Assembly: GCA_937907405.1 (NCBI GenBank)
Contig: CALCIC010000729.1
Location: forward strand, 1-27,664
Length of the DNA: 27,664 nucleotides
Direction: 5' to 3'
Source of the DNA: an uncultured Isosphaeraceae bacterium
GTDB taxonomy: Bacteria > Planctomycetota > Planctomycetia > Isosphaerales > Isosphaeraceae
Part shown: positions 18,986-26,943 of the stretch, in pieces
Layout: each line of letters opens with the position of its first letter
How positions within the stretch are numbered: position 1 is the first letter of the stretch
Notes under the pieces: model-generated
Databases searched by the model: none
What the model was told of the DNA's origin: nothing
The model's input: the letters and a program-made list of their open reading frames with translations, nothing else
Program-made: the position numbers and the translations under genes

Positions 18986-18994
18986 TGCTATACT
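18986..18994 (+). promoter_or_regulatory. Extended -10 promoter of the restriction-modification operon
   Basis: TGCTATACT matches an extended -10 element (TGnTATAAT, one mismatch) in an otherwise GC-rich divergent gap. No convincing -35 is seen at 17 bases upstream, consistent with extended -10 promoters. Transcription would begin near 19001, about 40 bases before the methyltransferase ATG. Confidence 0.55.
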
Positions 18995-19039
18995 TTTTTA
19001 CACACTGTTCATACGAAAGCTAGACGAGAGGAAGCGGGG

Positions 19040-20038
19040 ATGCTAGTCAAAAACAGATTTGCCGACGGCCTAGATTGGGCCGATGGTCTTCGCCAGTCGA
19101 AACTCGGACCGCCCGCCTACAGCACGCCGTTCGGGGCCATGTTCCACGCCGACGCCCTCGACATGCTCCACAGCCTGCCGAGCGACAGCATCGACCTCGT
19201 GATGACCTCGCCCCCTTTCGCCCTGACTCGGAAGAAGGAATACGGGAACGAGCCCATCGAGCGCTATATTGGCTGGCTCATGCCGTTCTGCCTTGAAATC
19301 AAGCGTATCCTCAAGCCTACCGGGAGCTTCGTTCTGGACATCGGTGGGTCGTGGGTTCCAGGCGTTCCCGTGCGCAGCATCTATCACTTCGCCCTGGCGG
19401 TCAAGCTTGCCGAGGAGTTCCACCTGGCCCAAGAGTTCTACTGGTACAACCCGGCCCGGCTTCCCAGCCCGGCGGAATGGGTGACGGTTCGCCGCATACG
19501 GGTCAAGGACTCGGTGAACATGGTCTGGTGGTTCAGCAAAAGCGAATATCCGAAGGCCGACAACAAGAGGGTGCTCCAGCCATACAGCGAGAGCATGAAG
19601 TCCCTGTTGAAGTCAGGCTACACCGCCAAGAAGCGACCCTCTGGACATGACATTTCCGAGAATTTCTCCAAGGACAATGGGGGCGCCATCCCACCCAATC
19701 TGATCCAGATCGCTAACACCGAGAGCAACTCCTACTACCTCCGGGCCTGCCGCGAGCGTGAAATCAAACCCCATCCTGCTCGTTATCCGGAGGCGTTAGT
19801 TAAGTTTTTCCTCGATTTCCTGACGGATGAGGACGACCTCGTCTACGACCCGTTCGGTGGAAGTAACGTGACCGGTTCCGCCTGTGAAAGTTCTCGCCGC
19901 CGCTGGCTGGCGACGGAAACGACCAGGGAATATATCGAGGGTTCGACGTTTCGGTTCGAGACGCCACTGTTCGACAGCCAGGCCAACAACAAGGACTCCT
20001 CCCGGCAGAACGCCGCCCAGACTCGGAGCAAATCCTAG
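19040..20038 (+). CDS. Site-specific DNA methyltransferase (beta class, probably N4-cytosine)
   Basis: This 332-residue enzyme transfers a methyl group from S-adenosylmethionine to DNA and protects host DNA from its restriction partner. Catalytic motif IV is TSPPF (56-60), near the N-terminus. The AdoMet-binding motif I, DPFGGSNVTGSAC (270-282), is near the C-terminus, preceded by HPARYP (245-250); this is the permuted beta order. SPPF/Y is typical of N4-cytosine methylases, but N6-adenine cannot be excluded. AGGAAG precedes ATG 19040. Its TAG stop overlaps the GTG start of the HNH endonuclease by one base, so the two are coupled. The gene is less GC-rich than its neighbours, consistent with horizontal acquisition. 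The recognition sequence is not readable. Confidence 0.9.
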   Translation: MLVKNRFADGLDWADGLRQSKLGPPAYSTPFGAMFHADALDMLHSLPSDSIDLVMTSPPFALTRKKEYGNEPIERYIGWLMPFCLEIKRILKPTGSFVLDIGGSWVPGVPVRSIYHFALAVKLAEEFHLAQEFYWYNPARLPSPAEWVTVRRIRVKDSVNMVWWFSKSEYPKADNKRVLQPYSESMKSLLKSGYTAKKRPSGHDISENFSKDNGGAIPPNLIQIANTESNSYYLRACREREIKPHPARYPEALVKFFLDFLTDEDDLVYDPFGGSNVTGSACESSRRRWLATETTREYIEGSTFRFETPLFDSQANNKDSSRQNAAQTRSKS

Positions 20039-21069
20039 TGGCAGGAATCCTCTTTCCACGCCTCATCTCGGGGTTTGTCGAAACGCTGGAGCGCTCCAGC
20101 GCCTCCGTCATGCTGCTCGATCCGGTGACGAAGCAACGCCCGGCCCGAATGCGAGTGACAACGCCCGACCGCTCGAACGATTATGTGGTCTTCCTTTGGA
20201 CGATCACGCCGGGAGGTCCATCACCTCCCCGTCCCGTTGGGGAGATGCGCATTCAAATAACGAACGTTGCTGGCTTCCCGCTGCTGGCCGGAGTGCGGAC
20301 GATCGTCGGCGGCTACAGCGTCGAGCACAACGTCTATGCCTTCTGGGATGCCCGCCGTCACGTCTTCTTCAGTCAGGGTTCGCCGAGCCTGCAAGTCGAA
20401 CAGCGCACGCTTGAGGACGCCTCACATCGGGGCGTTGCAACTCAGCTGCGGCCGACTCGCGAAGGACAAGAGGTCGTCGTCGCCGTCGCCCCCGACTCGC
20501 TGCTTTGGTACGTCCAGCAAGGCGAGCCGCTGCACAACGCCGAGGGGGTCGCCGCCGGAGTCGCCGAACTTGTGACGGCCACCCCGGAGGTAGAGCGTGA
20601 ATTTTTGGACGCCGATGCCACCGAGGCGGGGGCTGCCCGCCGTTATGACCTCGTTCAAATCATGCGAGCCTACCGGGAGGCGCGCTTCCGGCCGGAAGTT
20701 CTTCGAGCCTATGGCTACCGCTGCGCCGTATGCCAAACGGCCTTGAAGTTGGTGGACGCCGCCCACATCATCCCCGTCGCCCATCAGGGTTCGACGGACG
20801 AGGTCGACAATGGGCTTGCGCTCTGTCGCCTTCATCACGCCGCCTACGACAACTCCCTCTTGGGCGTCCGGGCGGACTTGTCGATTGTCACCAACCCGGC
20901 GATGGTGACGAAGCTACAAGGTCTTCGACTCATCGCCGGATGGGAAGAGTTCCGGGACCGGCTGCCGGGTTCGATTACGCCTCCGTCGCATCCCGACAAT
21001 CGGCCTCGCCCCGAATATCTCCTGACCGGCCTCCGTGCCCGCCGGTGGGCCGACGACCTGATCGGTTGA
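20038..21069 (+). CDS. HNH restriction endonuclease
   Basis: This 343-residue protein is the likely nuclease of a type II restriction-modification system. The C-terminal HNH domain has zinc-type cysteines Cys229 and Cys232 (YRCAVCQT), DAAHIIPVAHQG with His243, DNGLALCRLHHAAYDN with Asn258, Cys263 and His266. The first about 190 residues form a separate domain with GFPLLAGVRTIVGGYS and VYAFWDARRH, which probably recognises DNA. I cannot name the target or say whether it prefers modified bases. It begins with GTG at 20038, inside the TAGTG junction with the methyltransferase, so it is made only by translational coupling. This ordering, methylase first, is usual for safe establishment. Confidence 0.85.
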   Translation: MAGILFPRLISGFVETLERSSASVMLLDPVTKQRPARMRVTTPDRSNDYVVFLWTITPGGPSPPRPVGEMRIQITNVAGFPLLAGVRTIVGGYSVEHNVYAFWDARRHVFFSQGSPSLQVEQRTLEDASHRGVATQLRPTREGQEVVVAVAPDSLLWYVQQGEPLHNAEGVAAGVAELVTATPEVEREFLDADATEAGAARRYDLVQIMRAYREARFRPEVLRAYGYRCAVCQTALKLVDAAHIIPVAHQGSTDEVDNGLALCRLHHAAYDNSLLGVRADLSIVTNPAMVTKLQGLRLIAGWEEFRDRLPGSITPPSHPDNRPRPEYLLTGLRARRWADDLIG

Positions 21070-21124
21070 ACCTTTGACTCTTACGAGTGCGATTTCCACC
21101 TTCAAATCGCCGGCCCTCGACGTC

Positions 21125-22246
21125 TCAAACCGTAGCGAGGGGCGTCTCCATCCACCTTCGGCTCTTGTACGAATCGAGCACCGCGTCGGCCACGACCTGG
21201 GCGTTGAGCCCGTCGTAAAAGCTGGGGACCGCTTGCCGCCCCTCGACGATCGCCGAGATGAACTCCCACATCAGATCATAGCGGAAGACGGTCGCGGGCG
21301 CGCCCTCGGACGGATCGCGCGGGCTTCCCTCGGGCTTAAGGAACTCGTCGGGAACCGTCACCGGCGCCAGGTCGTGGCCGGTCTTGCCCAGCAGGATCGT
21401 GTTGGGTTCGTGCAGCCGGTAGACGGCCGAGCCCTCAGAGCCGTTGATCTCGGCCCATTCGTGGCCGAAGCCGTCGCGATGGTAGCCCTTCGCCAGCGTG
21501 GTCCCTTCCCAGACGCCCGTCGCCCCCGAGGCGAACTCGCCGATGATCGACGACCAATCGTCCACTTCCGAAGGGGCGCACGGCGCGCCGTCGGGGGTCT
21601 GGACGCGATCGGCGAAGCGGGCGACCGCGCCGCAGACGCAGGCGATCGGCCCCATCAGGTCGATGGCGAAATCGATCCGGTGGATCGTCATGTCGAACAG
21701 GTCGCCGGCCCCCGCCCGCTCCTTGTACTGCCGCCATCCCCAGCTTGTCTCGGGCCAGTCGAGGAACCGTTGCGACCGAAAGTGCCGAGGGGCCCCCAGC
21801 GCGCCCCCCTTGACCAGGCTGCGGAGGTAGCGCATCGAAGGGGCGAACCGGTACGTGAAGGCCGTCATGTGGACGACGCCGGCGTCGCGCGCCGCCTCGT
21901 ACATCTCGCGGACTTCGACGGCGCTGAGGCCCAGCGGCTTCTCGCACATGACGTGCTTGCCCGCCCTGGCGGCGGCGACGGCGATCGGCTTGTGGGTGTC
22001 GTTGGGGGTGGCGATCACGACGGCGTCGATCGCGTCGGACTGGCAAAGCTCGATCGGGTCGGTCGTCGCCAACTCGACGTTCCACTCCGCGCGCCGCTTC
22101 TCGACCATCCTGGGGTCGGCGTCGCAGACGCCCGTCAGTCGGGCGCGCGGGTCGAGCCGGAGCCCCGGCTCATGATGGTAGGCGGTCACGGCGCCCGCGC
22201 CGATGAAGCCGACTCGGACGGGATTCGACGTCGAGAACGAAGGCAT
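21125..22246 (-). CDS. Gfo/Idh/MocA family oxidoreductase
   Basis: This 373-residue cytoplasmic NAD(P)-dependent dehydrogenase probably acts on a sugar or cyclitol. The Rossmann domain shows VGFIGAGAVTAYHH (12-25) and ATPNDTHKPIA. The catalytic EKP motif is intact (CEKPLGLSA, Glu102-Lys103-Pro104), and the GDLFDMTIHRIDF segment (181-193) provides the conserved Asp and His. Length is normal for the family. The substrate cannot be read from sequence. It converges with the HNH endonuclease gene and diverges from a second family member across a 120-base gap, so the two dehydrogenases may be regulated from a common intergenic region. No signal peptide is evident. Confidence 0.9.
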   Translation of the reverse strand: MPSFSTSNPVRVGFIGAGAVTAYHHEPGLRLDPRARLTGVCDADPRMVEKRRAEWNVELATTDPIELCQSDAIDAVVIATPNDTHKPIAVAAARAGKHVMCEKPLGLSAVEVREMYEAARDAGVVHMTAFTYRFAPSMRYLRSLVKGGALGAPRHFRSQRFLDWPETSWGWRQYKERAGAGDLFDMTIHRIDFAIDLMGPIACVCGAVARFADRVQTPDGAPCAPSEVDDWSSIIGEFASGATGVWEGTTLAKGYHRDGFGHEWAEINGSEGSAVYRLHEPNTILLGKTGHDLAPVTVPDEFLKPEGSPRDPSEGAPATVFRYDLMWEFISAIVEGRQAVPSFYDGLNAQVVADAVLDSYKSRRWMETPLATV

Positions 22247-22366
22247 GAGAATCGATCCTCGCGGTATGCTTGTTTTTGCCCTGCGGCCCTACTATCCTGC
22301 ACATTACTCCGCGCGTGTCCACCGTTGACAGGGGCGAAAGCGTAGACGAACAGAGGAATTCCGACG

Positions 22367-23497
22367 ATGGCGAGTGACAAGCCGATCAAGGTGGCGATCA
22401 TTGGACTAGGCTTCGGGGCCGAGTTCATCCCGATCTATCAGAATTATCCCGGCGCCGAGATGTACGCCGTCTGCCGTCGCGATCAGAAGGGGCTTGACGA
22501 GGCCGGCGACAAGTACAAGATCAAGGCCCGCTACACCGATTATCGCGAGCTGCTCAAAGACCCGGAGATCGACGCCGTCCACATCAACTCGCCAATCCCC
22601 GACCACGCCTGGATGTCGATCGAGGCCCTCAACGCCGGCAAGCACGTCGCCTGCACCGTGCCGATGGCCACCAGCGTCGAGGACTGCAAGAAGGTGGTCG
22701 ACGCCCAGCGGTCCAGCGGCAAGGTCTACATGATGATGGAGACCGTGGTCTACAGCCGCGAGTACCTCTTCGTCCAGGAGCTTCACGAGAAGGGCGAGCT
22801 TGGGCGGATCCAGTTCCTTCGCGGCAGCCACCAGCAGGACATGGACGGCTGGCCCGAATACTGGCCCGGCCTGCCGCCGATGTGGTACGCCACCCACTGC
22901 GTCAGCCCGTGCCTGGCGCTTCTGGGCAAGCACGCCGAAAGCGTCGTCTGCCACGGCTCGGGACGGATTCGCGAAGACCTGATCGCCAAGTACAACAGCC
23001 CGTTCGCGATCGAAACGGCCACGTTCAAGATCAAGGACAGCGACGTCGTCGCCGAGGTCACCCGCAGCCTGTTCGACGTCGCCCGCCAGTACCGCGAGAG
23101 CTTCGACGCCTCGGGCAGCAAGAAGTCGTTCGAGTGGCAGCAGGTCGAGGGCGAAGACCCAGTCATCCACACCAAGAGCACCCCCGAGCGCCCGATCGCC
23201 GAGCCCGAGATCGCCCAGCGAGCCAAGGTGCCTGACTACGCCAAGCTGCTGCCCGAAGGCATCCAGCGGTTCACGCAGCCGGCGGCCATCCAGGACGCCG
23301 ACCACCTGTCGTTCCTCCAGGGAGGCGGCCACGGCGGCTCGCACCCGCACCTGGTCCACGCGTTCCTCAGCGCCGTCAAGGGAGACCGCCCCGCCCTCCC
23401 CGACGCCGAGACCTCGGCCAACTGGACCATGGTCGGCCTCTGCGCCCACGAGTCCGCGATGAAGAGGGGCGACCGCGTCGCCATTCCGACGTTCTGA
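22367..23497 (+). CDS. Gfo/Idh/MocA-like oxidoreductase lacking the EKP motif
   Basis: This 376-residue protein has a Rossmann fold start, KVAIIGLGFGAEFIP (8-22), and the family's HINSPIPDHAWM segment (72-83). Where the catalytic EKP normally stands it has CTVPMATS (Thr97-Val98-Pro99), so the usual lysine is missing. The C-terminal domain continues with WYATHCVSPCLALLG, where a His/Cys pair could be functional, and GGGHGGSHPHLVHAFL. It may be a subgroup with different chemistry or a binding protein. AGAGGA (22352-22357) precedes ATG 22367. It is divergent to the EKP-containing relative. Confidence 0.88.
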   Translation: MASDKPIKVAIIGLGFGAEFIPIYQNYPGAEMYAVCRRDQKGLDEAGDKYKIKARYTDYRELLKDPEIDAVHINSPIPDHAWMSIEALNAGKHVACTVPMATSVEDCKKVVDAQRSSGKVYMMMETVVYSREYLFVQELHEKGELGRIQFLRGSHQQDMDGWPEYWPGLPPMWYATHCVSPCLALLGKHAESVVCHGSGRIREDLIAKYNSPFAIETATFKIKDSDVVAEVTRSLFDVARQYRESFDASGSKKSFEWQQVEGEDPVIHTKSTPERPIAEPEIAQRAKVPDYAKLLPEGIQRFTQPAAIQDADHLSFLQGGGHGGSHPHLVHAFLSAVKGDRPALPDAETSANWTMVGLCAHESAMKRGDRVAIPTF

Positions 23498-23642
23498 AGA
23501 TGAGGCCGCGCCGGGGAGAGACGGCTTCGAGGGGGATTCACTCAACCTGATGCGTCCATCGCGCGGGACGACGGCGACGTTCATTCCCGCCGAACGCATG
23601 AGCAGGCGGCCGTGAGCGTGGCTCGGGCGAGGGAGCTCCATC

Positions 23643-24128
23643 GTGGCGATCGAACGGAGCATCATCGCCGCGGCCGTCCTGTTGGCCTTAGACGTGGCGT
23701 TCTCCGGTTCGGTCCTCAACTCAATGATCTTCTGCCCGATCTGGTTTCTCGTCAGCCTCCTGAAGAACGCGGTCCAACGTCCTGGCTGGAGACTCGCTCT
23801 TGTACGGATCGCCATTCCAGCCTTGACGTTGAGGATCGTTCTGGCCAACAACGCCTTTCAACTCAGGATCGCCAGGGCGAACGCTCGGCGAATCGTGGCG
23901 GCTTGCGAGGCGTATCACGCCGCCAACGGCAAGTTCCCCACGGATCTTCATGAGCTCGTGCCGCAATACATGCCTTCCGTTCCCGTCGCGAAACATTGCC
24001 TGGCGTGGGGCCGATTCATTTATTCCAGCTCCGACTCGGAAAGGCCCCTGCTCTTCTGGCACGTCGTTCCGCCGCACGGCCGGAGCATCTACGACTTTGA
24101 GACCCGGCGCTGGAGCTACCTCGATTAG
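23643..24128 (+). CDS. Small membrane protein with pseudopilin-like soluble segment
   Basis: The function is unknown. The 161-residue protein has two N-terminal hydrophobic stretches (about 6-40 and 51-68). It then has ANARRIVAACEAYHAANG and KFPTDLHELVPQY (79-109), a pattern like that of type II secretion pseudopilins, where a helix leads into the residue-spacing N-G-x-P-x-x-L-x-E-L. It lacks a prepilin peptidase site and other pilus genes are absent nearby, so the resemblance may be structural only. Translation starts at GTG 23643 with GGGAG about ten bases upstream. It ends 75 bases before the toxin TTG, and the sigma70 promoter of the toxin operon lies right behind its stop. Confidence 0.62.
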   Translation: MAIERSIIAAAVLLALDVAFSGSVLNSMIFCPIWFLVSLLKNAVQRPGWRLALVRIAIPALTLRIVLANNAFQLRIARANARRIVAACEAYHAANGKFPTDLHELVPQYMPSVPVAKHCLAWGRFIYSSSDSERPLLFWHVVPPHGRSIYDFETRRWSYLD

Positions 24129-24134
24129 CGCGGG

Positions 24135-24163
24135 TTGACTTCTATCGTACTGAGTCACATAAT
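24135..24163 (+). promoter_or_regulatory. Sigma70 promoter of the toxin-antitoxin-ABC operon
   Basis: TTGACT (24135-24140), exactly 17 bases, then CATAAT (24158-24163): five of six matches at each box. Transcription would start near 24170, about 34 bases before the toxin TTG. It is the best promoter of this type seen in the window. Confidence 0.7.
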
Positions 24164-24171
24164 AAAAGTGA
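24155..24171 (+). promoter_or_regulatory. Candidate operator over the -10 box
   Basis: TCAC (24155-24158) and GTGA (24168-24171) form an inverted repeat separated by nine AT-rich bases, and the -10 box lies within it. A dyad on the promoter of a toxin-antitoxin operon is the expected binding site of the antitoxin acting as repressor. The arms are short, so this is tentative. Confidence 0.35.
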
Positions 24172-24190
24172 GATAGCCGAGCGGATTCCG

Positions 24191-24196
24191 AGGAGG
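24191..24196 (+). promoter_or_regulatory. Ribosome binding site deciding the TTG start of the toxin
   Basis: AGGAGG lies seven bases before TTG 24204-24206, a full Shine-Dalgarno match with ideal spacing. There is no ATG or GTG in frame that would keep the whole toxin fold. Confidence 0.75.
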
Positions 24197-24203
24197 CGAG
24201 AGG

Positions 24204-24608
24204 TTGGCCAAGCCGAGGTCTCGACAGGCCGAACGGCGAGCCTCTCCTTCTCGACTGCTGGGGTTCGTTCACACCAAATTGTTCCTGGGGCGGTGGACGG
24301 ACCTGGGCTTGGACGACGACGACTTGCGGGCGCTCGAGAGCCAGATCCTGGCGCGGCCCGAGGGAGGGGCCGTCGTGCCGGATACTGGTGGGTTGAGAAA
24401 AGCGAGGTTCGCGTCGCCCAGAAGCAATCAGGGCAAGCGCGGGTCGGAGCGGGTCTGTTACGCTGTGTTTCCCAATCCGGGGCTGGTCGTCCTGGTCTTG
24501 GCCTACGGCAAGAATGAGAAGGACGACCTGGACCCCTCCGAGAAGAAGATGATCAAGGCGATGCTCGACGCGTATCAATCGCAGTTGAACAAAGGGCCTG
24601 GAAAATGA
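24204..24608 (+). CDS. RelE/HigB-like toxin
   Basis: This 134-residue protein resembles RelE/HigB-superfamily toxins, which cut mRNA on the ribosome. The diagnostic part is the core around VVPDTGGLRKARFASP (57-72), followed by NQGKRGSERVCYAVF (75-89) and VLVLAYGKNEKDDLDPSEKK (96-115). These match the family's G-G-x-R-K-x-R-F, GKRGG-x-R-V-x-Y and Y-x-K-N-E-x-D-D-L pattern. The basic N-terminal extension of about 20 residues is longer than typical. The start is TTG behind a strong AGGAGG. Its TGA overlaps the antitoxin ATG (ATGA). Toxin-first order is typical of higBA-type loci. Toxicity is inferred from family membership. Confidence 0.82.
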   Translation: MAKPRSRQAERRASPSRLLGFVHTKLFLGRWTDLGLDDDDLRALESQILARPEGGAVVPDTGGLRKARFASPRSNQGKRGSERVCYAVFPNPGLVVLVLAYGKNEKDDLDPSEKKMIKAMLDAYQSQLNKGPGK

Positions 24609-24958
24609 GCAAGATCGGTCGGGAGATCGTGGAGTCACTCCAGGAGTTCGGCGACGTCCTCGCATCCGGCGAGCCGCTGGAGAAGCACTTCACGATCCGA
24701 TATTACGCCGTTCCCGAAGAGCCTTCGGAGTACGATGGTCCGGCGATCCGGGCGGTGCGGGACCGTTACGCCATGAGTCAGGGGGTGTTCGCGAAGTTCC
24801 TCTGCGTCTCCCCCGCCACGGTCCAATCGTGGGAGCAGGGCCGCCGCAAGCCGGCGCCGATCGCCCGTCGACTCCTGGACGAGATGGCCGCTTGCCCTGA
24901 ACACTTTCGCGCACGATTCGCGGCCATGGTGGTCGAGAAAAGCCAGGTCAAGGCGTAA
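24605..24958 (+). CDS. XRE-family antitoxin/repressor
   Basis: This 117-residue protein is the likely antidote and autorepressor for the preceding toxin. The C-terminal half has a Cro/C1-type helix-turn-helix, MSQGVFAKFLCVSPATVQSW followed by EQGRRKPAPIARRLL (57-91). The N-terminal half (ESLQEFGDVLASGEPLEKHF) is probably the toxin-neutralising part. It begins inside the toxin stop (ATGA) and ends two bases before the ATP-binding protein start. It would bind the dyad over the promoter at 24155-24171. Confidence 0.85.
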   Translation: MSKIGREIVESLQEFGDVLASGEPLEKHFTIRYYAVPEEPSEYDGPAIRAVRDRYAMSQGVFAKFLCVSPATVQSWEQGRRKPAPIARRLLDEMAACPEHFRARFAAMVVEKSQVKA

Positions 24959-24960
24959 CC

Positions 24961-25797
24961 ATGAACATCAACGCGACTTTGAACGCCCCCGCGATCCGGG
25001 CTCGCGGGGTCGGCGTGCGCCGCAACGGCCGTTGGATTCTCAAGAACGTCGATTGGACGGTCGCTTCCGGCTCGTGCGTCGCGGTGCTCGGCCCCAACGG
25101 CAGCGGCAAAAGCACGCTCACGAGGGTGATCTCCGGCTACCTGTGGCCGACCGAGGGGGAGCTCTCGGTCCTGGGCGAGCGGTTCGGCTCGGTGAACCTC
25201 CACGAGCTGCGCGAGTCGCTCCGCCTGGTCCAGCCCACGGGCCTGGCCGAACCCGACGCCGAGGCGACCGCGTTCGAGGTCGCCCTCACCGGCGCGTTCG
25301 GGACGGTCGGGCTCTACGACGAGGTCGACGACGACCTTCGCGCCGAGGCCGAACGGCTGCTGACGACGGTCGGCCTCCGGTCGGTCCTCAAGACCCCCTA
25401 CCAGAACCTCAGCAGCGGCGAGCGGATCCGATGCCTGATCGCCCGGGCGATGATCCGCAAGCCTCGCCTGCTATTGCTCGACGAGCCCACCTCGGGGCTC
25501 GACCTGCTCGCCCGCGAGCAAGTCCTCGCGACGATCCAATCTCTGTTCCAGAACGAGGGCGACCGGCCGACCGTCGTCCTCATCACCCACCACCTTGAGG
25601 AACTCCCTCCCGCCGTCTCCCACGTTCTGGTCCTTGACGAAGGCGCCGTCGCCGCGCAGGGCGCCCCCGAGGACGTGCTTCGTTCCGACCTGCTCTCGGC
25701 CGTCTACCGATGCCCTCTCGAAGTCGTCCAGACCGAGGGCCGCTACTACTCCCGCGTCAGCCCCGGGGCCTGGGACTCGCTGCTGGCCGGGAGTTGA
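24961..25797 (+). CDS. ABC transporter ATP-binding protein
   Basis: This 278-residue nucleotide-binding subunit has Walker A GPNGSGKS (44-51), a Q-loop at Gln91 (LRLVQPTG), signature LSSGE (150-154), Walker B LLLLDEP (170-176) and switch His210 (ITHHLEE). All catalytic residues are present, so ATPase activity is expected. No permease or substrate-binding gene is nearby. It may pair with membrane proteins encoded elsewhere, or be a soluble ModF-like type. The start at ATG 24961 is two bases after the antitoxin stop, so it belongs to the toxin-antitoxin transcript. A stem-loop lies at 25806-25832, just after its stop. Confidence 0.9.
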   Translation: MNINATLNAPAIRARGVGVRRNGRWILKNVDWTVASGSCVAVLGPNGSGKSTLTRVISGYLWPTEGELSVLGERFGSVNLHELRESLRLVQPTGLAEPDAEATAFEVALTGAFGTVGLYDEVDDDLRAEAERLLTTVGLRSVLKTPYQNLSSGERIRCLIARAMIRKPRLLLLDEPTSGLDLLAREQVLATIQSLFQNEGDRPTVVLITHHLEELPPAVSHVLVLDEGAVAAQGAPEDVLRSDLLSAVYRCPLEVVQTEGRYYSRVSPGAWDSLLAGS

Positions 25798-25805
25798 GCC
25801 GGCCC

Positions 25806-25832
25806 GTCGGGGCGCCTCACCGTTGCCCCGAC
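25806..25832 (+). terminator. Perfect 8-bp stem-loop after the ABC gene
   Basis: GTCGGGGC (25806-25813) pairs with GCCCCGAC (25825-25832) across an 11-base loop, eight bases past the stop. There is no T-run, so it is a terminator-like or transcript-protecting hairpin separating the toxin-antitoxin-ABC operon from the hydrolase. Confidence 0.45.
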
Positions 25833-25896
25833 CCCTGACCCGCCGCTATTCTCGATCAACTTCGGGAAATCCGCACGGTTTGGGAGTTTCTCCACC

Positions 25897-26898
25897 ATGA
25901 CCCGCTCCACGACGATCGGCGTCCTCAATTTGTTCCTGGCGATCGGCCTGTTCCAGACGCCCCCGGCGCGCGCCGACGAGCCGGGCTACGACCGCAAGGA
26001 AGACGTCGTGTACGGCCGCAAATACGGCACGGCGCTGACGATGGACGTGATCGCTCCCAAGACGAACGCCAACGGCGTCGGCCTGGTCTTCATGGTCAGC
26101 GGCGGCTTCTTCTCGTCGCACGCCGCGATCCAGCCGGCCTTCTTCAAGCCGTTCGTCGACCGCGGGTACACGGTGTTCGCCGTCGTCCACGGCAGTCAGC
26201 CGCGGTTTCAGGTCCCCGAGATCATCGACGACGTCAACCGCGCCGTGCGGTTCATCCGGTTCCACGCCAGGGATTACAAGGTCGACCCCGACCGCCTGGG
26301 CGTCTTCGGCGCGTCGGCCGGCGGCCATCTCTCGCTGATGCTCGCCACGGCGGGGAAAGCCGGCGAGCCATCCGCCACGGACCCCGTCGACCGCGAATCG
26401 AGCCGGGTCCAGGCCGCGGCCTGCTTCTTCCCGCCGACCGATTGGCTGAACTTCGGCGAGCCGGGCCTGGAGAAGCTGAGGGCGACCGACTTCGACCCCC
26501 CTTTCCGCGCCGCCTTTGATTACCGCAAGCTCGACCCGACGACGAATCTCTGGATCGCCGTCGACGACGCCGACGAGCGCCGCGCGATCGCCCGCGAGAC
26601 CTCGCCGATCACCCACGTCTCCCCCGACGACCCGCCGACCCTCATCATCCACGGCGACGCCGACAAGCTGGTCCCGCTCCAGCAGTCGGAATCGTTCGAG
26701 AAGAAGCTCCGCGAAGCCGGCGTCGCAACCCGCCTGATCGTCAAGAAGGGCGCGGCGCACGGCTGGCCCGGACTCGTCGACGACCTCGACCAGCTCGTTG
26801 ATTGGTTCGACCAGCACCTCGCCAAGGCCGAAACCAAGGCCAAGGCCAAGGCGGCGCGCGTCGCGCCGGCCGACCAGGTCGAAACACGTCGAGGTTGA
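25897..26898 (+). CDS. Exported alpha/beta hydrolase (esterase-like)
   Basis: This 333-residue protein has a signal peptide (about 1-27, ending PARADEP). The hydrolase core carries a SGGFFS oxyanion-hole segment, nucleophile elbow GASAGG (with Ser in the centre), acid region IIHGDADKLVP and the catalytic histidine in GAAHGWPG. This is the layout of BD-FAE/carboxylesterase-like enzymes that cleave esters, often on plant or algal polymers; the substrate is not known. The C-terminus ends in a lysine/alanine-rich tail (AETKAKAKAA). A weak GGGAG lies about ten bases before ATG 25897. It converges with the metallophosphoesterase gene. Confidence 0.85.
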   Translation: MTRSTTIGVLNLFLAIGLFQTPPARADEPGYDRKEDVVYGRKYGTALTMDVIAPKTNANGVGLVFMVSGGFFSSHAAIQPAFFKPFVDRGYTVFAVVHGSQPRFQVPEIIDDVNRAVRFIRFHARDYKVDPDRLGVFGASAGGHLSLMLATAGKAGEPSATDPVDRESSRVQAAACFFPPTDWLNFGEPGLEKLRATDFDPPFRAAFDYRKLDPTTNLWIAVDDADERRAIARETSPITHVSPDDPPTLIIHGDADKLVPLQQSESFEKKLREAGVATRLIVKKGAAHGWPGLVDDLDQLVDWFDQHLAKAETKAKAKAARVAPADQVETRRG

Positions 26899-26943
26899 TC
26901 GGAGGGCGTTCGCCGAGACGACGCCCACGTCCCGCCAGTTCGA

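Noticed and set aside
22325..22357. TTGACA before the second oxidoreductase as a -35 box
   Set aside because: The position 17 bases downstream is GAACAG and overlaps the ribosome binding site; no usable -10 box.
22406..23851. A 481-codon minus-strand frame
   Set aside because: It is antisense to the Gfo/Idh/MocA-like gene and lacks any motif.
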